From contig NC_092561.1 of NCBI RefSeq assembly GCF_037975245.1, positions 3,026,501 through 3,090,500 of the forward strand: a stretch of DNA of 64,000 nucleotides, given 5' to 3'. Position 1 is the stretch's first letter; every line of letters begins with the position of its first letter. The DNA is from Apostichopus japonicus. Taxonomy: Eukaryota; Echinodermata; Holothuroidea; Aspidochirotida; Stichopodidae. A program made the translations under genes and the position numbers. Below, one piece after another: positions 49,001 to 62,145 of this stretch. The notes under the pieces were generated by a model. That model was not told where the DNA came from. It saw only the letters and a list, made by a program, of their open reading frames with translations, and searched no databases.

Positions 49001-49821
49001 CTGATTTAGGTAAGCGGCTGAAGAGTGTGGAAGGGCCTGAGGCGAATGAAGGATGTCGTAAACTTGGGAAAAGTAGTATCGTGGGGTCAACTAAGTTGAA
49101 TCGTATGTGTCCACCCCTTGACCAGAAAAAAAAACATTAAGAATTTACCTCTGAGGGATACTTAGGTTATAACTTAGGTCCATTTGGGTAGCTCTTGACG
49201 GAACAATGTGCTAATAAGTAAACAAACTTAAATATTCCCTCGAGTAATTTAAGTAGAGATCGGCCTGAATCATGCAATGATCAATTGCAAGTTGGTATAA
49301 TGGTTCATAAATATAAGCTGTTTTGTGGTAGTTGAGATGGTTTTACCATCTATCAGACCGGCGTTTTTCTGCAAAATCCTCATACAATCAATGCAAAAAT
49401 ATTACACTAAACAAGGGGAAAATATAAATTATCCGACGATTCGGTGTGGATAACGTCTGCTTACTGGCCTCTAGAACCACTTCGATAATTAAATTAAGAA
49501 ATTATAAAGATAGAGTATAATCTCTAACCTTTGTGTAATTCGTGTAATTGTATTTTATGGCACACAATTGTTTAACAGGTCAAATTAAGCAAGTTGGCGG
49601 TTGTCACTTTTTATTCTAGTTTTCCTTGTCTAGTGTAGTATTTTTGCATTAATTCGATGTGGTCCTTGTGTGGAAACGCCTCAGTGCCACTTGCACCTAT
49701 ACCCACTTCGATTATCAAAGTGTAATTAAACCAAACACATAATCTCTCTAACATTCGATGATTGTTCACGGGGTTTTAATTTAGCAGTTAATTCCCCCCC
49801 CCCCCAACCCGTTTCCCTTGT
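46031..49821. other. Gene-free stretch with diverged duplications
   Basis: No gene recognised. Between about 46790 and 47310 there are diverged duplicates of segments such as GTATTTGG.A.GATGT...TTTCAGGAAAATTGA and GTCATCAG...TGAA.GAA...TGCTCAT, suggesting an old tandem duplication of about 400 bp. At about 47460-47585 there is a dense TTAATTAA/TTAACTAGTTAA low-complexity patch. A C homopolymer lies at 49795-49805. A 90-codon open frame at 48868-49140 is unlike any family I know. Confidence 0.4.
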
Positions 49822-49849
49822 TATTGTAGTGCGCATGCGCGCTACAATA
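49822..49849. promoter_or_regulatory. NRF1-like palindromic site
   Basis: A 28-bp palindrome with one mismatched pair (TATTGTAGTGCGCATGCGCG then CTACAATA). Its core TGCGCATGCGCG matches the NRF1 consensus YGCGCAYGCGCR. In animals NRF1 sites mark promoters. I see no gene start nearby, so function is uncertain. It is CpG-rich within AT-rich surroundings. Confidence 0.35.
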
Positions 49850-51430
49850 CTGGGATTACTGGCCCCCTCCATCATCTACATGGCTTGCTGGTGAATGCCA
49901 GCTGGAACATACACTCTTCATAGCAATCTCAAATTCACAGGATGGCTACGCAGAAAATAATACAGCCTCACATTTACATAGAATTGTGGCGGCGAACAGT
50001 TAATTCTGCACACGTAAATAAAATACATCGCCTTGCGTAGCATATACTTCTTCAAAACAATACGTAAAATTCTCTAATTTGGTTCGTTATTCTCGAATTG
50101 AACAAGACAGGTAACATTTGAACGCATTTGAGTTAACAACATCCTGCAAGAAAGCTGCAAGCAACAAATGTTAATCTTATTTAGCCGCAACGACTCGGCG
50201 TTATCTGTACTAATTCAGCTCTTGTAACATAGGTACTTTAAACGTTATTATTGTTATAGTAGAATATATATTGTTATAGTAGAATATACTATGGCCTTGT
50301 ATGGCATATATTACGAGTTTTGGATGATAAACCAGGGCCAGGAAATGGACCAAGCAGTTTTTAATAAACCGAAGGGTGTTACATTTGCAATGATAGACTT
50401 TTGACCTACCGTTAAAATTATCGTCCTTTAGGCGTTCGGATATTCCGTATGTTCGTCAAATTTCGCTAACTAGGCGAAAATACCATGAAAGTTAGATGTT
50501 GTTCAATTTGACCAATTAGTGTCCAGGACTCTGTGTATTCTCTGTCACGTCCGAAACAGACGCGATTCGTGATTGACAGCTTAGTTCTGATCGTTTTAGT
50601 CATCATTTCTTCATTTACAATGCAGGCAAAGGCTAGATAGAGTACTGTTTATAAACATTACACAATATAGCCTAGCTTTGGTCTACGTTAAAGGCCCAAA
50701 CGCCGAACTTCCTTCTTTGTGACCGAAATAACTTCAAAAGGGTTACAGTGACAAAGACCTCTCCATTTGACCTCTACGACGCACTACAATGACGAGTGTT
50801 TGTACAAATACAGTTGTTCTAGTTTAGTTTAGTACTTTTGCTTTGAAAAGATGGGGGCGCTGCGGGAAAACACCTGCCTGTCGACATCTAGAATCATTTG
50901 ATTATTCTAAAGTGTATTAACACGAAGGCCGGAATAATGTCCCATACATATGTTGCTCAACCTAGGATGTTTCCAATCATCTTCCGGAAAAAATAATAAT
51001 TTATAAAACCTGATATGGCTATTTTCCTACTATCCCTTCGATAACAGAAACATCTCACTTGACATGGTAAAGTTTGCGCTGCTAACGTTTTCCGAATATT
51101 TCACATGATAAGCTGTGCTTAGCCTTTTATCCAATAACGAATCTCTGCGACTACAGTGATATGCATTACCTGTGTAATTGTATGACCTTTCTTACCCTGT
51201 TCAGTGTTTGCCAGCTTCAGGCTACTAAACAACTACTCTAAATCAAAGTAGGAGTGGAATTATGTAATCACTGCTCTACTAAATAGGCCTACACTGCACT
51301 GAAAACTGCATACAAACAATAACGTACCCCTGTATGACATCCACCATGGCCATCGGTCACTTGTAATGAACAATTGCACACCTTCATTTTGGGTCCATAA
51401 ATATAACTATATTGATTTTTCTTTTGCTTC
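49850..51430. other. Gene-free stretch
   Basis: Apart from a small exact tandem duplication of TATTGTTATAGTAGAATATA at about 50245-50288, nothing is seen. Confidence 0.4.
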
Positions 51431-51439
51431 GGAAGATCA

Positions 51440-52425
51440 GACTTGATGGTGTGTGAGCTAAACCAGGTATTGTCCAGTAGTGTTGATATATCCTCTGATG
51501 GTTAAAGAGTGGCTTTAGACCTAATGGTCTGTGAGCTATAGTTGGTATAGTTCAGTAGTGTTGATTATCCTCTGATGATTAAGAGTGGCTTTAGACCTTA
51601 TGGTCTGTGAGCTATACTTGGTATAGTCCAGCAGTGTTAATTAGCTCCTCTGTTTATTAAAGAGTGACTTTACACCTAATGGTATATGAGCGTGGTATAG
51701 TCCAGTGTTGTTGATTATCCTCTGATGGTTAAAGAGTGGCTATAGACCTAATGGTCGGTGAGCGTACTTGGTATAGTCCAGTGTCATTGATTACCATCTG
51801 ATGATTAAATAGTGGCTTACGACGTAATGTTCTGTGAGCTATAGGCCTTCTAGGTATAGTCCAGTGTTGTTGATTATACTCTGATGGTTAAAGAGTGGCT
51901 TTAGACCTAATTGTCTGTGAGCTATAGTGGGTATTGTTCAGTAGTGTACAATATGATGTTTTAACGAGTGGATTTAGACCTAATGGTCTGTGAGATATAC
52001 TTGGTATAGTCCAGTGTCGTTATTACCATATGATTATTAACTAGTGGCTTACGACTTAATGGTCTGTGAGCTATAGGCCTTCTAGGTATAGTCCAGTAAG
52101 TGTTGATAATACTCTGATGATTCAAGAGTGGCTTCAGACCTAATTGTCTGTGAGTTATACTAAGTATTGTTCAGTAGTGTTGATATAATCTGATGTTTTA
52201 AAGAGTGGCTTTAGACCTAATGGTCTGTGAGATATACTTGGTATAGGCTAGTATCGTTGATATATCATCTGATGTTTTAAGAGTGGCCTAATACTTAGTG
52301 GTCTGTGAGCTATACTATAGGTATAGTCCAGTGGTGTTGATTATACTCTGATGATTCAAGGGTGACTTTAGACCTAATGGCCTATGAGCTATAGTAGGTG
52401 TTGTCCAGTATCGTTGATTTGGACA
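51440..52425 (+). repeat. Minisatellite with units of about 76 bp, about 12 copies
   Basis: Tandem units containing AAGAGTGGCTTTAGACCTAA, TGGTCTGTGAGCTATA, then TGGTATAGTCCAGTAGTGTT and GATTATCCTCTGATG. Unit starts lie 72-79 bp apart (for example 51509, 51585, 51664 and 51736). Each unit holds the near-palindrome AGACCTAATGGTCT. Copies are diverged by substitutions and small indels. No reading frame persists. Confidence 0.9.
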
Positions 52426-53279
52426 TCAAATAGTCCATAAACCAACCCCAGCATGTTTAGACTATTATCGAATATCACGGACAAATTTGATAGATAAAAA
52501 AATCAAATTTCTGCGCCAAAAGGCTTTTCTTTCATCGAGATCGAAAGACGAAGGCTATTAATAAAAACTCCAACATATCAAGGTTAGACTATTGTTTGTA
52601 GTGAGCTCAATTCCTTATACGAAATTAGGAAGGTTTACACCAATGCGGCGTACATGATATCACAGGGACCCAACCTTCATGGAATGTCGGGATGGACAAT
52701 TGTTATATAATGGAGGAATTTGAGGTCCTGGAATTGGTGAGACCGTTGCTTGGAGTCCTCCTTCAGAAAAAAAGACATTTAGATGAGAATTGTGCATTCT
52801 GAGTCATATTAAACTATCAATAATGTATATAATTAGGTGTAACAGCAAGGTTGTGCTAATAAAAGAAAAATTGTATGTAAAAAGGAAAACATCAATTGCT
52901 TTCGGATAACTTATTGGTGGTTTTCTCATTAAAAAACAAAACAAACTGGAGGATTAGAAGTTTGAAAGATGAAAAGGATTATAACAGAGATTCTAAGAAC
53001 CCATTTTTAATATAAATGGCTGCTCTGTAGATAAAGGAGTTCTTAAAAAGCATAATTTTAAAAGTTGTCGAGATAGTATTAATTCGTAAATTGTACTTGT
53101 TGTTTCTATTGCATGTAACTATGTATATTTTTAGCTAGTCTTATGAATTCATTTCTAGCAGCAGTGTTTACTGTACCAACCAGGCTTTCATAGTCTAGAA
53201 CTCGAGATAAAATATATTTGAACAGTATATCAAGAAACTTAGGAATCTTTTTAATCCTTTACATGATTTATAGTCATTT
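52426..53279. other. Gene-free stretch
   Basis: No gene recognised on either strand; AT-rich. Part may be the unrecognisable 3' portion of the antisense LINE relic that follows. Confidence 0.35.
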
Positions 53280-53900
53280 TGATTTTCAAGGTGTGTCCGC
53301 TTTGAAATGTTACGGGATAAGCTCTGTATCATTAGCGTATTAATTACATTACACAGGCCATAGAAGAACGTATATCATCTGTGTATATTGTAAAGAGTAA
53401 CGCAGATAGAGGACCTCACTGGGGGATTCCCACTGTAATCTTTGATTCCTCTGAAAAACCTTTCTGTAGCTTGACTTGTCGGGACCATCCTTGTAAAAAA
53501 ATAGCCAACAAATGGATAAGCCATGGCTCATCGATAAAACTACACAAACTTTGGATTAAGCGATTTGTTAAACGGTATTAAAAGCACCTGGAAATCTAAA
53601 AATAACTCTCTTATTTAAACCAGAAACAACACAATGTACGAGTTTGACTATAGCATCTGTGCAAGATACGCCTTTTTGTGGGCAAACTGATTTTAATCAC
53701 CGCATGATACGATGGCCTGCGTCAAGTATGAAAATACTAAGTTTTGCATACAGTTAAAACCAATACTGGACATGTCAATTGGTCTAAAAGCGTTTACAGA
53801 TGTTGGAATAGAGATTTTTAGGCACAGGTGATGTTTTAGCATGTTTTCCATAGGGACGGAATTGAATTTTCACTTGAGACGCACTTTTAAACCTTACAAG
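53280..53900 (-). mobile_element. Old LINE reverse-transcriptase relic
   Basis: Minus-strand frames, with many breaks, give the ordered reverse-transcriptase motifs of a non-LTR element: FRPID (for NYRPI), a TDAIVKLVH segment, AFNTV (for AFDTV), GIPQ-stop-GPLSALLFTIYTDDI (for GVPQGSVLGPLLFLIYINDL), then YANDTELIP at 53314-53339 (for YADDTELI). The catalytic YADD has become YAND. No intact frame exceeds about 60 codons. Confidence 0.75.
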
Positions 53901-54394
53901 AATTCATTTATTGCTGGTTATCACCGTGGTGTTTTCTTCGTCTGTGTAGGAACGTATGTTGAGTACATTGTTAATACATCTCCCTTGGAGGGATGGTAAA
54001 CGACTTGTGAGGAAGATGTATCGACCTACGTGTGTAACCGCTGTATATCCATACAGCGTAAAGGCTTAATAGCATTATCACAATGGAGCTTCATCACTGT
54101 GCAACGATGCATAAAAAGGATAAAGTGTAAACGAATGGAATCGTATGACTAATCAAATATTACGCAAAAGGTAAATCACCGATTTTCACCCAGTCTTATA
54201 TATTACAGTATGAGTTCCTGTTAAGTAAACTTTGCGTGAAATTTCAAACCCATATCAAAGGTCTTTTGTAACGTCCAAGGATAAAACTGAGGGCATCGTG
54301 TACTACCTTACTGACTTAAACTTATGTTTATATGCTTGTATAAGGAATAATGTCTTTTGTATCTCAATAGCTCAAATAAATGTTAAAATAATCA

Positions 54395-55895
54395 TAATAA
54401 AAAACAATAGAGCAATGCACAGACTTTTTGTAAGAAATAAATACATAAGTGAAAAGTTCTCTTTTCATAAATATACTTCAAGTAATGTATTCCCTTGTTT
54501 ATCACACCTACCAAGAGTTGTTTACGGAGACAACCTAAACATATTAAATAAGCCCATGGTACGTGTACATATGTAAAGAGTTCACAAAAACAAGTTGAAA
54601 CCATAAAGATATCAACAATATATATGTCTGGAGTACAATTTCAATGATTTAAAAATAAGAGAAAATGTTGTATGTTTCTGCTAAAATTATCAATCAAATT
54701 TAGTGAAAGCCAAACTGAATGTTTTTATGTTAAATACTACGGAATTCAATGTACACTGTGGTAATTGTAACAGGAATAATACACCAAATGTAAAGTGGCA
54801 ATCTAGTTTTGTCAGTTCAATATCTCACAATTAATGAGGATTTTGTTTTTTTGTAAAGTACCAAGGTTTGATGCAGACGAAAACACCCTTCAAAATACAC
54901 TCATTGTAAAAATTATTATGTTTAAACAAGATACTAGTGTTTTTATATTTATTTAATACCTCGGTATATCAGGCAAGTAAAAAAGAAGATAAATTGGTGG
55001 GTAAATTATTTGCGCCTCAGTAAATTGAGTATAGTTTCTTTATATCATATTACAAGTTGATTTGGTTTGCTATGTTATGTTTCTTTTTGAGTTGCTCCAT
55101 CATCGGACCTGTCTTTGGGTTCGTAATCTGAATGACATTGTCTGACTCTCCCTCTAGACTTTAATACTTTGTCTTTGTGTTCGTAATCTGAATGAAATTA
55201 TACGACTCTCATTGTAGACTTTAATACTTTGTATTTGCCTTCGTTATCTGGATGACGTTGTCTGACTCTCACTCTAGACTTGAATAATTTGTCTTTGCGT
55301 TCTTTATCTGAAGGAAGAATGAAGAATGTTTCATCTCCCAATCTTGCTAAGATGTATTGAGGCATCTGAATTCATTTCTTTGTCAATTGGATTTTAAAAT
55401 AAGTCACAGTATTGAGGGGAAGCAAAATTCCTGCGACATTTGTCGTCTTTCGAGTGCAACGAGGAAAACCGAATTCGAGACTTGTGAAGATTTCCTGATG
55501 CACTTATCATGGATAAGTGGGGAAGGGGGGTAGGAAGTTTGTGCTGGACAGACTGGTTGGGACTTATTTCTAACTAGATTAAAAAGAATGGTGGGGTATT
55601 TGTGACCTGAATAGTATCTTGAGCATTGCAGTAACATAGCAAAATATTCAGTACACCATGCAACGTCTGTCCACTTTAGTATTCAGTGTTTTAACTTTGT
55701 CATCAGAAATGTCATGAAATAAGCAAATAGGCGAAAATGTATTTACATTATCTTTGTTTACTTATGAACAGAGTTGTAACAAGTTATGACTAATGAATAG
55801 AACATTGACAAAATTTATATTTGATTTTTTTATTTGAGCCTCTCCCTTTCTTAACTTGTTGGAAACCCTGTATAATGCCCTTTTCATAAATTTAA
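54395..55895 (+). repeat. Dispersed repeat, segment C (copy 1)
   Basis: This is similar in the same orientation to 59905-61605. Landmarks are TTTTCATAAATATA.TTCAAG, AGTATTCCCT..TT..TCACA, CAGTAACATAGCAA.ATATTC and AGTACACCATGCAACGTCT; both copies end at GGAAACCCTGTATAA.GCCC TTTTCATAAAT. Inside, a unit of about 61 bp (TTTGTCTTTGTGTTCGTAAT...TCTAGACTTTAATAC) is tandemly repeated about 3.5 times at 55112-55316, against about 1.7 times in the other copy. Confidence 0.75.
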
Positions 55896-56181
<286 letters not shown>

Positions 56182-56349
56182 GAAGATGAATTTGATGATT
56201 ACAGGAGCGGAGATAGATGGATGGGGAGGGTGAAGTAGCGCATTGGATATGCGCGCAGATTGAGAAACATGAGAACACCAAATTAAGTTCGATGACATGT
56301 CCAGCAGCAAGTTGAACGTTTTCGTTTTATCTTACAGCATACTATTATC

Positions 56350-58030
56350 GATACCATGATGTTTTCGGTCATCCTTTGCTTAGACCGATGAAACTTGCAC
56401 ACTGAAAAATGATAACAAACTCATGTGTGGGTGATATACTGTCTGATTGACGTGTTATCTCAGATATGGACTTATGAATGAATTGTCTACAGTAGAGAAA
56501 AGCACTGATGCAAAGTTAATCCAAAATTATATCTGAAGTTGAACGGAACTTAACGTTATTTGTTTAAACAAGTGCATTTGAAACTATAATTGCTTACTAC
56601 ATGACTATCAAAGGACCACATTCATGATTAACATCTCTAAATCTTTTGTTCCAGCCAATGAAATACTTTGTTGAGGATTAAATTCTACATGAAAATGTCA
56701 AAACGAGAGCTATCAAGTTTACCGACCAACCACAGCCAACGTTCGTGATATTCAAGAGCGGCGAAAGAAGATTTTCTGAAGGGCTACCAAATTCGAGGGA
56801 TTGTAAATTTGACTTGCCAAATCCCCAAACTCCATCTCAAACCTTCTCGAAACGGCTCCCTCTACATAACACGTATTCTTTTGGGCTTGAAAACAGGCGT
56901 ATGTAGTTGACAAAAAGCGATTTTCAGTTTGGCACAAGAGTGAAGGGGTGGTGGACCCACGTCCACCTGTATACCATCCCATCCACTTCGGGTCCAGAAG
57001 GCAACGGTTTGGGTTTGTGATCATTCCCAAATGATATGTCATTGATCTCAAAATTATTAACCAAAGCAAATTAAAACAAGTCAATTTGCATTATCTCAAT
57101 TCAAGGTAATAAAAGCGTAGTAAGTAATACATGGAGAAGATTGTAGGCATTTTCTATATTTACTTTAGTATTAGCTTTCTACAAAGCAACGTATGTACAA
57201 CACGTAGCAAGAATCGTTGCGGTAGTTCTGCTACATGCACAAAAGAACAATTTCGTACTACGCACAACGTACTTCTTTGCATTATTATCATTATACGAAA
57301 ATTTGAAAATATGAATTACAACTTAGCTGTTTTGAATGTAACGTTCAAAGTTTTGGGACGTGAACTTTTAATAAAATGCAAAAAAACTAAAAACTGAATT
57401 AAGATATGTACATTTGCTTGTTGTTTATATATATGACAAGGTCATTTACATGATCCCGGTACAGTCCATTAGCATAATAACTAATTTACCGATAGGAAAT
57501 ATATACAGAAAGTGAACTAGCTTTTCGTTTATTTAAAAAGCAATAATTGATAAAAATTAACGGAAAACCTTAAAACCGTTTTGAACAAGTTGTAATAAAA
57601 ACTATGAACTAAAAATTGAATTGAATATATAAATAATGCTTCAATATTCATCCGCCGATCGGAACCTTCTTGGTATTCTTGTACATAAAATGAAAATAGA
57701 AATAGGGGGTCAGGGCTCGGGCCCGTGGTTATTAAGGGGACCAGGGAAGTATGGGATAAAGACTAACGTATTAGCGCTACATAATAATCAATGAGGAAAT
57801 ATGAAGAATTCAAAAAGAGGGCCGGTGGGTTACGTTCCCGGGCCCCTCTACGCCCTGAAAGCCCGTAAAACTTTTTCTAGACATAAATATTATCAATGAT
57901 TATAACTTATACATTTTAAATAATTTTAAATAAACACTGACAAGTTAATTAAGTGAAATTGAGAATTTTGTAGCGGTATATCTATAACTTGTAGTTATAA
58001 ACTTACACCGCCCCTCCCTGTTTGTTGTTC
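56350..58030 (+). repeat. Dispersed repeat, segment B (copy 2)
   Basis: Collinear with 23880-26385, with one rather than several internal CATGATCCC...AAGCCCGTA units. Landmarks shared at both ends are ATCCTTTGCTTAGACC..TGAA-like sequence and AAACTTACACCGCCCCTCCC. Open frames in the two copies are not conserved, so it is not protein-coding. Confidence 0.75.
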
Positions 58031-58489
58031 ATTAACAGGGGCTGAGAACTAAGTAATTCCCAATAGTTTTTTCCCCATCCATAACCTTTTTGAAGATTGT
58101 CACCAGTCACACATCATGTTCGACCTCATCGCATCTCCTGTGGATCATTGCTTTTTGTAGGTGATTCTACGTCGCGGCCCACAATATCCGACAGCCCCAC
58201 TTTTGAAGGTGTTAAGCCCATTTTTTGTTCAGATTTTCAAAATTCACATTTCCCGTGATTAAACTCACTTCAAAACATACCCATAATGTTGCAAAAAATA
58301 TCATCTATGGACAACCAATATAGAAAAACCTCCTTGAACCCCTAACAGACTGGTCAATATTGCACGAGTAGACGGAAGTATGATGAAGAATGTTGGTCAG
58401 GAAATTTTCGAAAATTCCGACACAGTTAATTTATTGGTGTACAAATAATGAAACCTCCTATAACGGCTATTATAAAACTTCGTTGAAGG

Positions 58490-59855
58490 AAATGAAAAAC
58501 GAACACTACACTCATAGGTCAAGGAGGCGGGGGGGGGGGGGGGCTAACGAAATATTTCTTTCTGAAAATTCGGGCAATATGCTGAGAATTTTTCGGGCAC
58601 CTATACTGAAAGAAAAATACATTGCAATGATGTAGCTAAAGGAAATGAATAATTTAAAACTTATCTTCTTGGTAATTAAAATAAAGTTCCAAGCTTGGCC
58701 GACTAATTCGCCATTACCAATGTAAAAGAGAGTTTTGACATAATTGGACCTCCATGCCTTTTCTCCATCTACATAGGACAATTCGTTGTTCATGAGCATC
58801 CCGCGGTATACTGCGCAACTTTCAGTGACCGTACGGTACATAATGGCATGCGATGTAATAACCGATGCTTGCTTATATGATATTGACATTAACGCGCGGA
58901 GCGCGCGAAAATGTTGGTTATATTTTTCGGGCAAGTCGTTACAGCTCCCCAAATCAAACTGGGCTCCTTCGCCTTTGACTACACACATAGACAGTTTTGA
59001 GGCTGTTCATCCTGGAACGCCATTTTCATGCTCATTGATATGATGTGATATCTGCTGTTTGCTTTACAAATTCCAACAGGCGCGTATCGAATAATTTGCC
59101 AAGGGAGGGGCGAAGCCTGTAGGCAAACCATCTAAGCGTAGCGCCACCACGAGTTGGCGCGAAGCGTACAAGAAAATTTTGGCCGAAAATGCCTCCCAGA
59201 TCGCTGGAAATGACACTTCCCATGCCTTGTAAGTTACATCTAAGCATTTTCTATTTCGAATTTACTAGCGATATCATAAAAAAATATGCTCGGGGGGGGG
59301 GGGGGCGGCGGTCGCCCCATTCCCGAAATGTGTCATGTTCCCCGACGACTCGGTCGAGTTCGAGACCAGCCACAGTTGGTTTCATAGCACAATTGTTTAA
59401 GGCGTCCATACACACACACGCGCGTTATGATAGACCATATATAGTATATAGATACGTTAGTGAGAGAGGAAAAATGGAAACGTCAAAAATGGAGTTGTCG
59501 GTGTAAGGGGTAGGGTGAGGCGCACGCCCCTTCCGAAATCCGAAATCCGTTACTGGCTACCCGGCCATGTGTATATAATAGGGTTCAGCGCTGTAATGAT
59601 GTCACTGTTCCTCTTTCTCTTCCCGGTGTCTTGGCGTTTATCTTCTACTCCCTCCTTTTCTTTTTTTTTCCCTCTCCCTCTCCTTCTTCTTTTTCTTTTC
59701 CCTTCCTTCCTCTCCTCCTCCTCCTCTTTTTTCCCCTCTTTTCCCCTCTTTTTTCCTTTTTTCTTCTCTTTTTTTCTCTCCTCTTTTTCTTACCCGGGGG
59801 GCGCGCGCCCCCAACGCCCCCCTGGATACGCGCCTGGTTATATGTCTGTATAATG
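58490..59855. repeat. Unclassified GC-rich interspersed repeat material
   Basis: A patch more CpG-rich than its surroundings. It contains GCGCGGAGCGCGCGAAAA (about 58893), a GTTGGCGCGAAGCG segment (about 59152), long G runs at about 58529-58545 and 59293-59305, and a terminal GC palindrome GGGGGGCGCGCGCCCCC (59796-59812) followed by a CCCCTGGATACGCGCCTG-type end. Such ends produce the 'ARIQGGVGGARPPG' peptide often seen in spurious invertebrate ORFs, which suggests a common transposable element. No transposase or reverse transcriptase is visible. Confidence 0.45.
59640..59790 (+). repeat. Polypyrimidine tract
   Basis: About 150 bases that are almost entirely C and T on the plus strand (TTTCCCTCTCC, CCTCCTCCTCC, TTTTCCCCTC units). 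The complementary strand is polypurine. Such tracts can adopt triplex structures. The apparent Ser/Phe/Leu-rich and Lys/Arg-rich frames here are composition artefacts. Confidence 0.9.
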
Positions 59856-59904
59856 GTAATAATTGCGCTTTTTATCATTCCAATATCTTAATAGCTCTGA
59901 CTTA

Positions 59905-61605
59905 CAATATGTACAAAAAACATAATAAAAAAAAAAAATAAAATAGAGCGATATGTTTTATATGAAAATTTTCTTCATAAATATATTTCAAGAAAAGTAT
60001 TCCCTAGTTGCTCACAACTACAATGAGTTGTGTACGAATATAATCTACAAATATTAAAGAAACCCACGGTACAAGGAATTTACAAAAACAAATTAATTAC
60101 AATTTCAATGATTTAAAAATACGAATCCAATTTTGTATGTTTCTGCCAAAATTATCACTGAAACTGAATGCTTTTTGTGTTATGTTAAAGCATACAGGTC
60201 TCATTATACATTGTGGAAACTGTAAAATGATAAAATAATACATCCATAAGATGTAATCTAGTTTTATCAGTATCAATATCTCAATAAATAAGGAAATTAT
60301 TATTTTTTCTTGTAAAGCACCAATGATGCAGGTGAAAATGTTTATGTTTTCACACGATACTACTGTTTTTTGTTTTTACATTTTATATTTATGTAATACC
60401 TTCTTATATCAGGAAGTAAATAAAATGGATTGATGAAATTTTCTTTATTTTATATTAAAAATTGTTTTGGTTTAGTATGTTATGTTTTGTTTCATCCCCA
60501 TTCCTGTTGTAGATACTTGCATCAACTCCAAACGGGTTTGAGTGGCTCCGTCATCGGACCTGTCTTTGGGTTCGTTATCTGAATGATAGTGTGTGACTCT
60601 CCGTCTAGACTTTAATGCATTGTCTTTGCTTTCTTTATCTGAATGATATAGTCTGACGCTCCCTGAATGTTGTGATGGCGGTATTTGTAAACTGATTAGC
60701 ATTTTGAGCATTGCAGTAACATAGCAACATATTCAGTACACCATGCAACGTCTTTCCACTTAAGTGTTCCGTGTTTTAACTTTGTCATCAGAATTATCAT
60801 GGAGTAGCCAGAGATGTGAATATGATTACTAATTGATCACATGCATTTTTTTTAGAAACTGTCAAGTGCATCGCTTACTCGATTTCCAAGGTATTTACAC
60901 TATCTTTTTTACTTACGAACAGTGTTGTAACAAGTCATGACTTGCGTCACTTATATTACTTTGCAATTGTGGAGACACATATTGTTAAAATATTGTGTGA
61001 ATTAATAGCACAGCAGCAGGGTTGGTGATGTCATTATTGCAACTGAGCATGAGAAAAGTTTTTTTTTAAAGGGAAAATGAAGTTTAACAAAACTATTTTC
61101 CTCGGAAAAAATTTGCATGGTGAATAAATTCTAACGAAGAGAACATTGACAATATTTATATATGAAATTCTATATCTGAGACACTCTTTTTCTCGACACG
61201 CTTTTGTCAAAACTTCCTTACAAATTTGATCACTTCCGAGAGGACTCATCGACTTTTTATCAATTCTGGAGTTACAATCTGGAATAGTTTAGACAACACA
61301 ATAAAAACATCCAAAAGTGTTCAATGCTTTTACTTAACGATTATGATCATTAAGCAGTGATTCTTTCTTTCTTGTTTTTTTTCTTTGTTCTTTGTTCTTT
61401 TCTCTTTCTTCTTCCTCTTACTTATCCTTTGTATTCTTTCGTTTATTGTTTTTGTAAAGGGGGACTGCTCGTAAAAGCTCTGCTTCTTCAGTACTTCTCC
61501 ACTTCTTTGTGCTTGAAGTATTCACCATTTTATTTATATTATGTGGAAATAAACTAAACTCAAACTTTGTGGAAACCCTGTATAACGCCCTTTTCATAAA
61601 TCGCA
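59905..61605 (+). repeat. Dispersed repeat, segment C (copy 2)
   Basis: Collinear with 54395-55895, including the CAGTAACATAGCAACATATT and GTACACCATGCAACGTCTTT blocks and the terminal GGAAACCCTGTATAACGCCC. Its last part (about 61000-61560) holds sequence without an obvious counterpart in copy 1, so one copy has lost or gained about 0.3-0.5 kb. It is followed directly by segment A. Confidence 0.7.
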
Positions 61606-61679
61606 AGAGCCCCTTTCGCACTCTTTCAATTGCTCATTTACGATCGTGCCCTTCTATCTGCTTCCAGCCCCTGGGTAAA

Positions 61680-62145
61680 GAAATGCACCCTATATTGGGA
61701 ACTCTCATCTATTATTATTATGTTCGTGGAAAACTAGTTGATAGTTGGTGACATAAACAGTGGTATCTTTAATAAAGGGATAACCCACGGCTGAATACGA
61801 TTACCACACTACATTGCTAGTAATTTCTGTATCGTGAGGTCAAACCACAATTTTGTATTCATGGGCGAAGGGCAGAGAAGAGAGGGACAGAAAAGAGCGA
61901 ACAATTAATACACACTTTTGACGGGGCCCTGCAGGGTATAATCCTTTTCGGATACTTCCAAGAAGTGGTGTTAATCGAAGATACATTGATATGTAATTCT
62001 AGAAGGGATGCTCATATTTTACAGCCTTATATACAAAAATGTACCAACTGATGAGTCAGCCGCCGAGTCAGAGACGAAAGGCTTGAGGGGCGGGATGGGA
62101 TGGGATGGGGGAGGTAGGGGTGGGATGAACTAGGTAGGTGAGTTG

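Noticed and set aside
48868..49140. 90-codon open frame
   Set aside because: No recognisable domain, splice context or codon signal; kept only as part of a gene-free stretch.
58512..59878. Several 70-160-codon frames with Gly/Pro- or Lys/Arg-rich parts
   Set aside because: They arise from a GC-rich interspersed repeat, G runs and a polypyrimidine tract.
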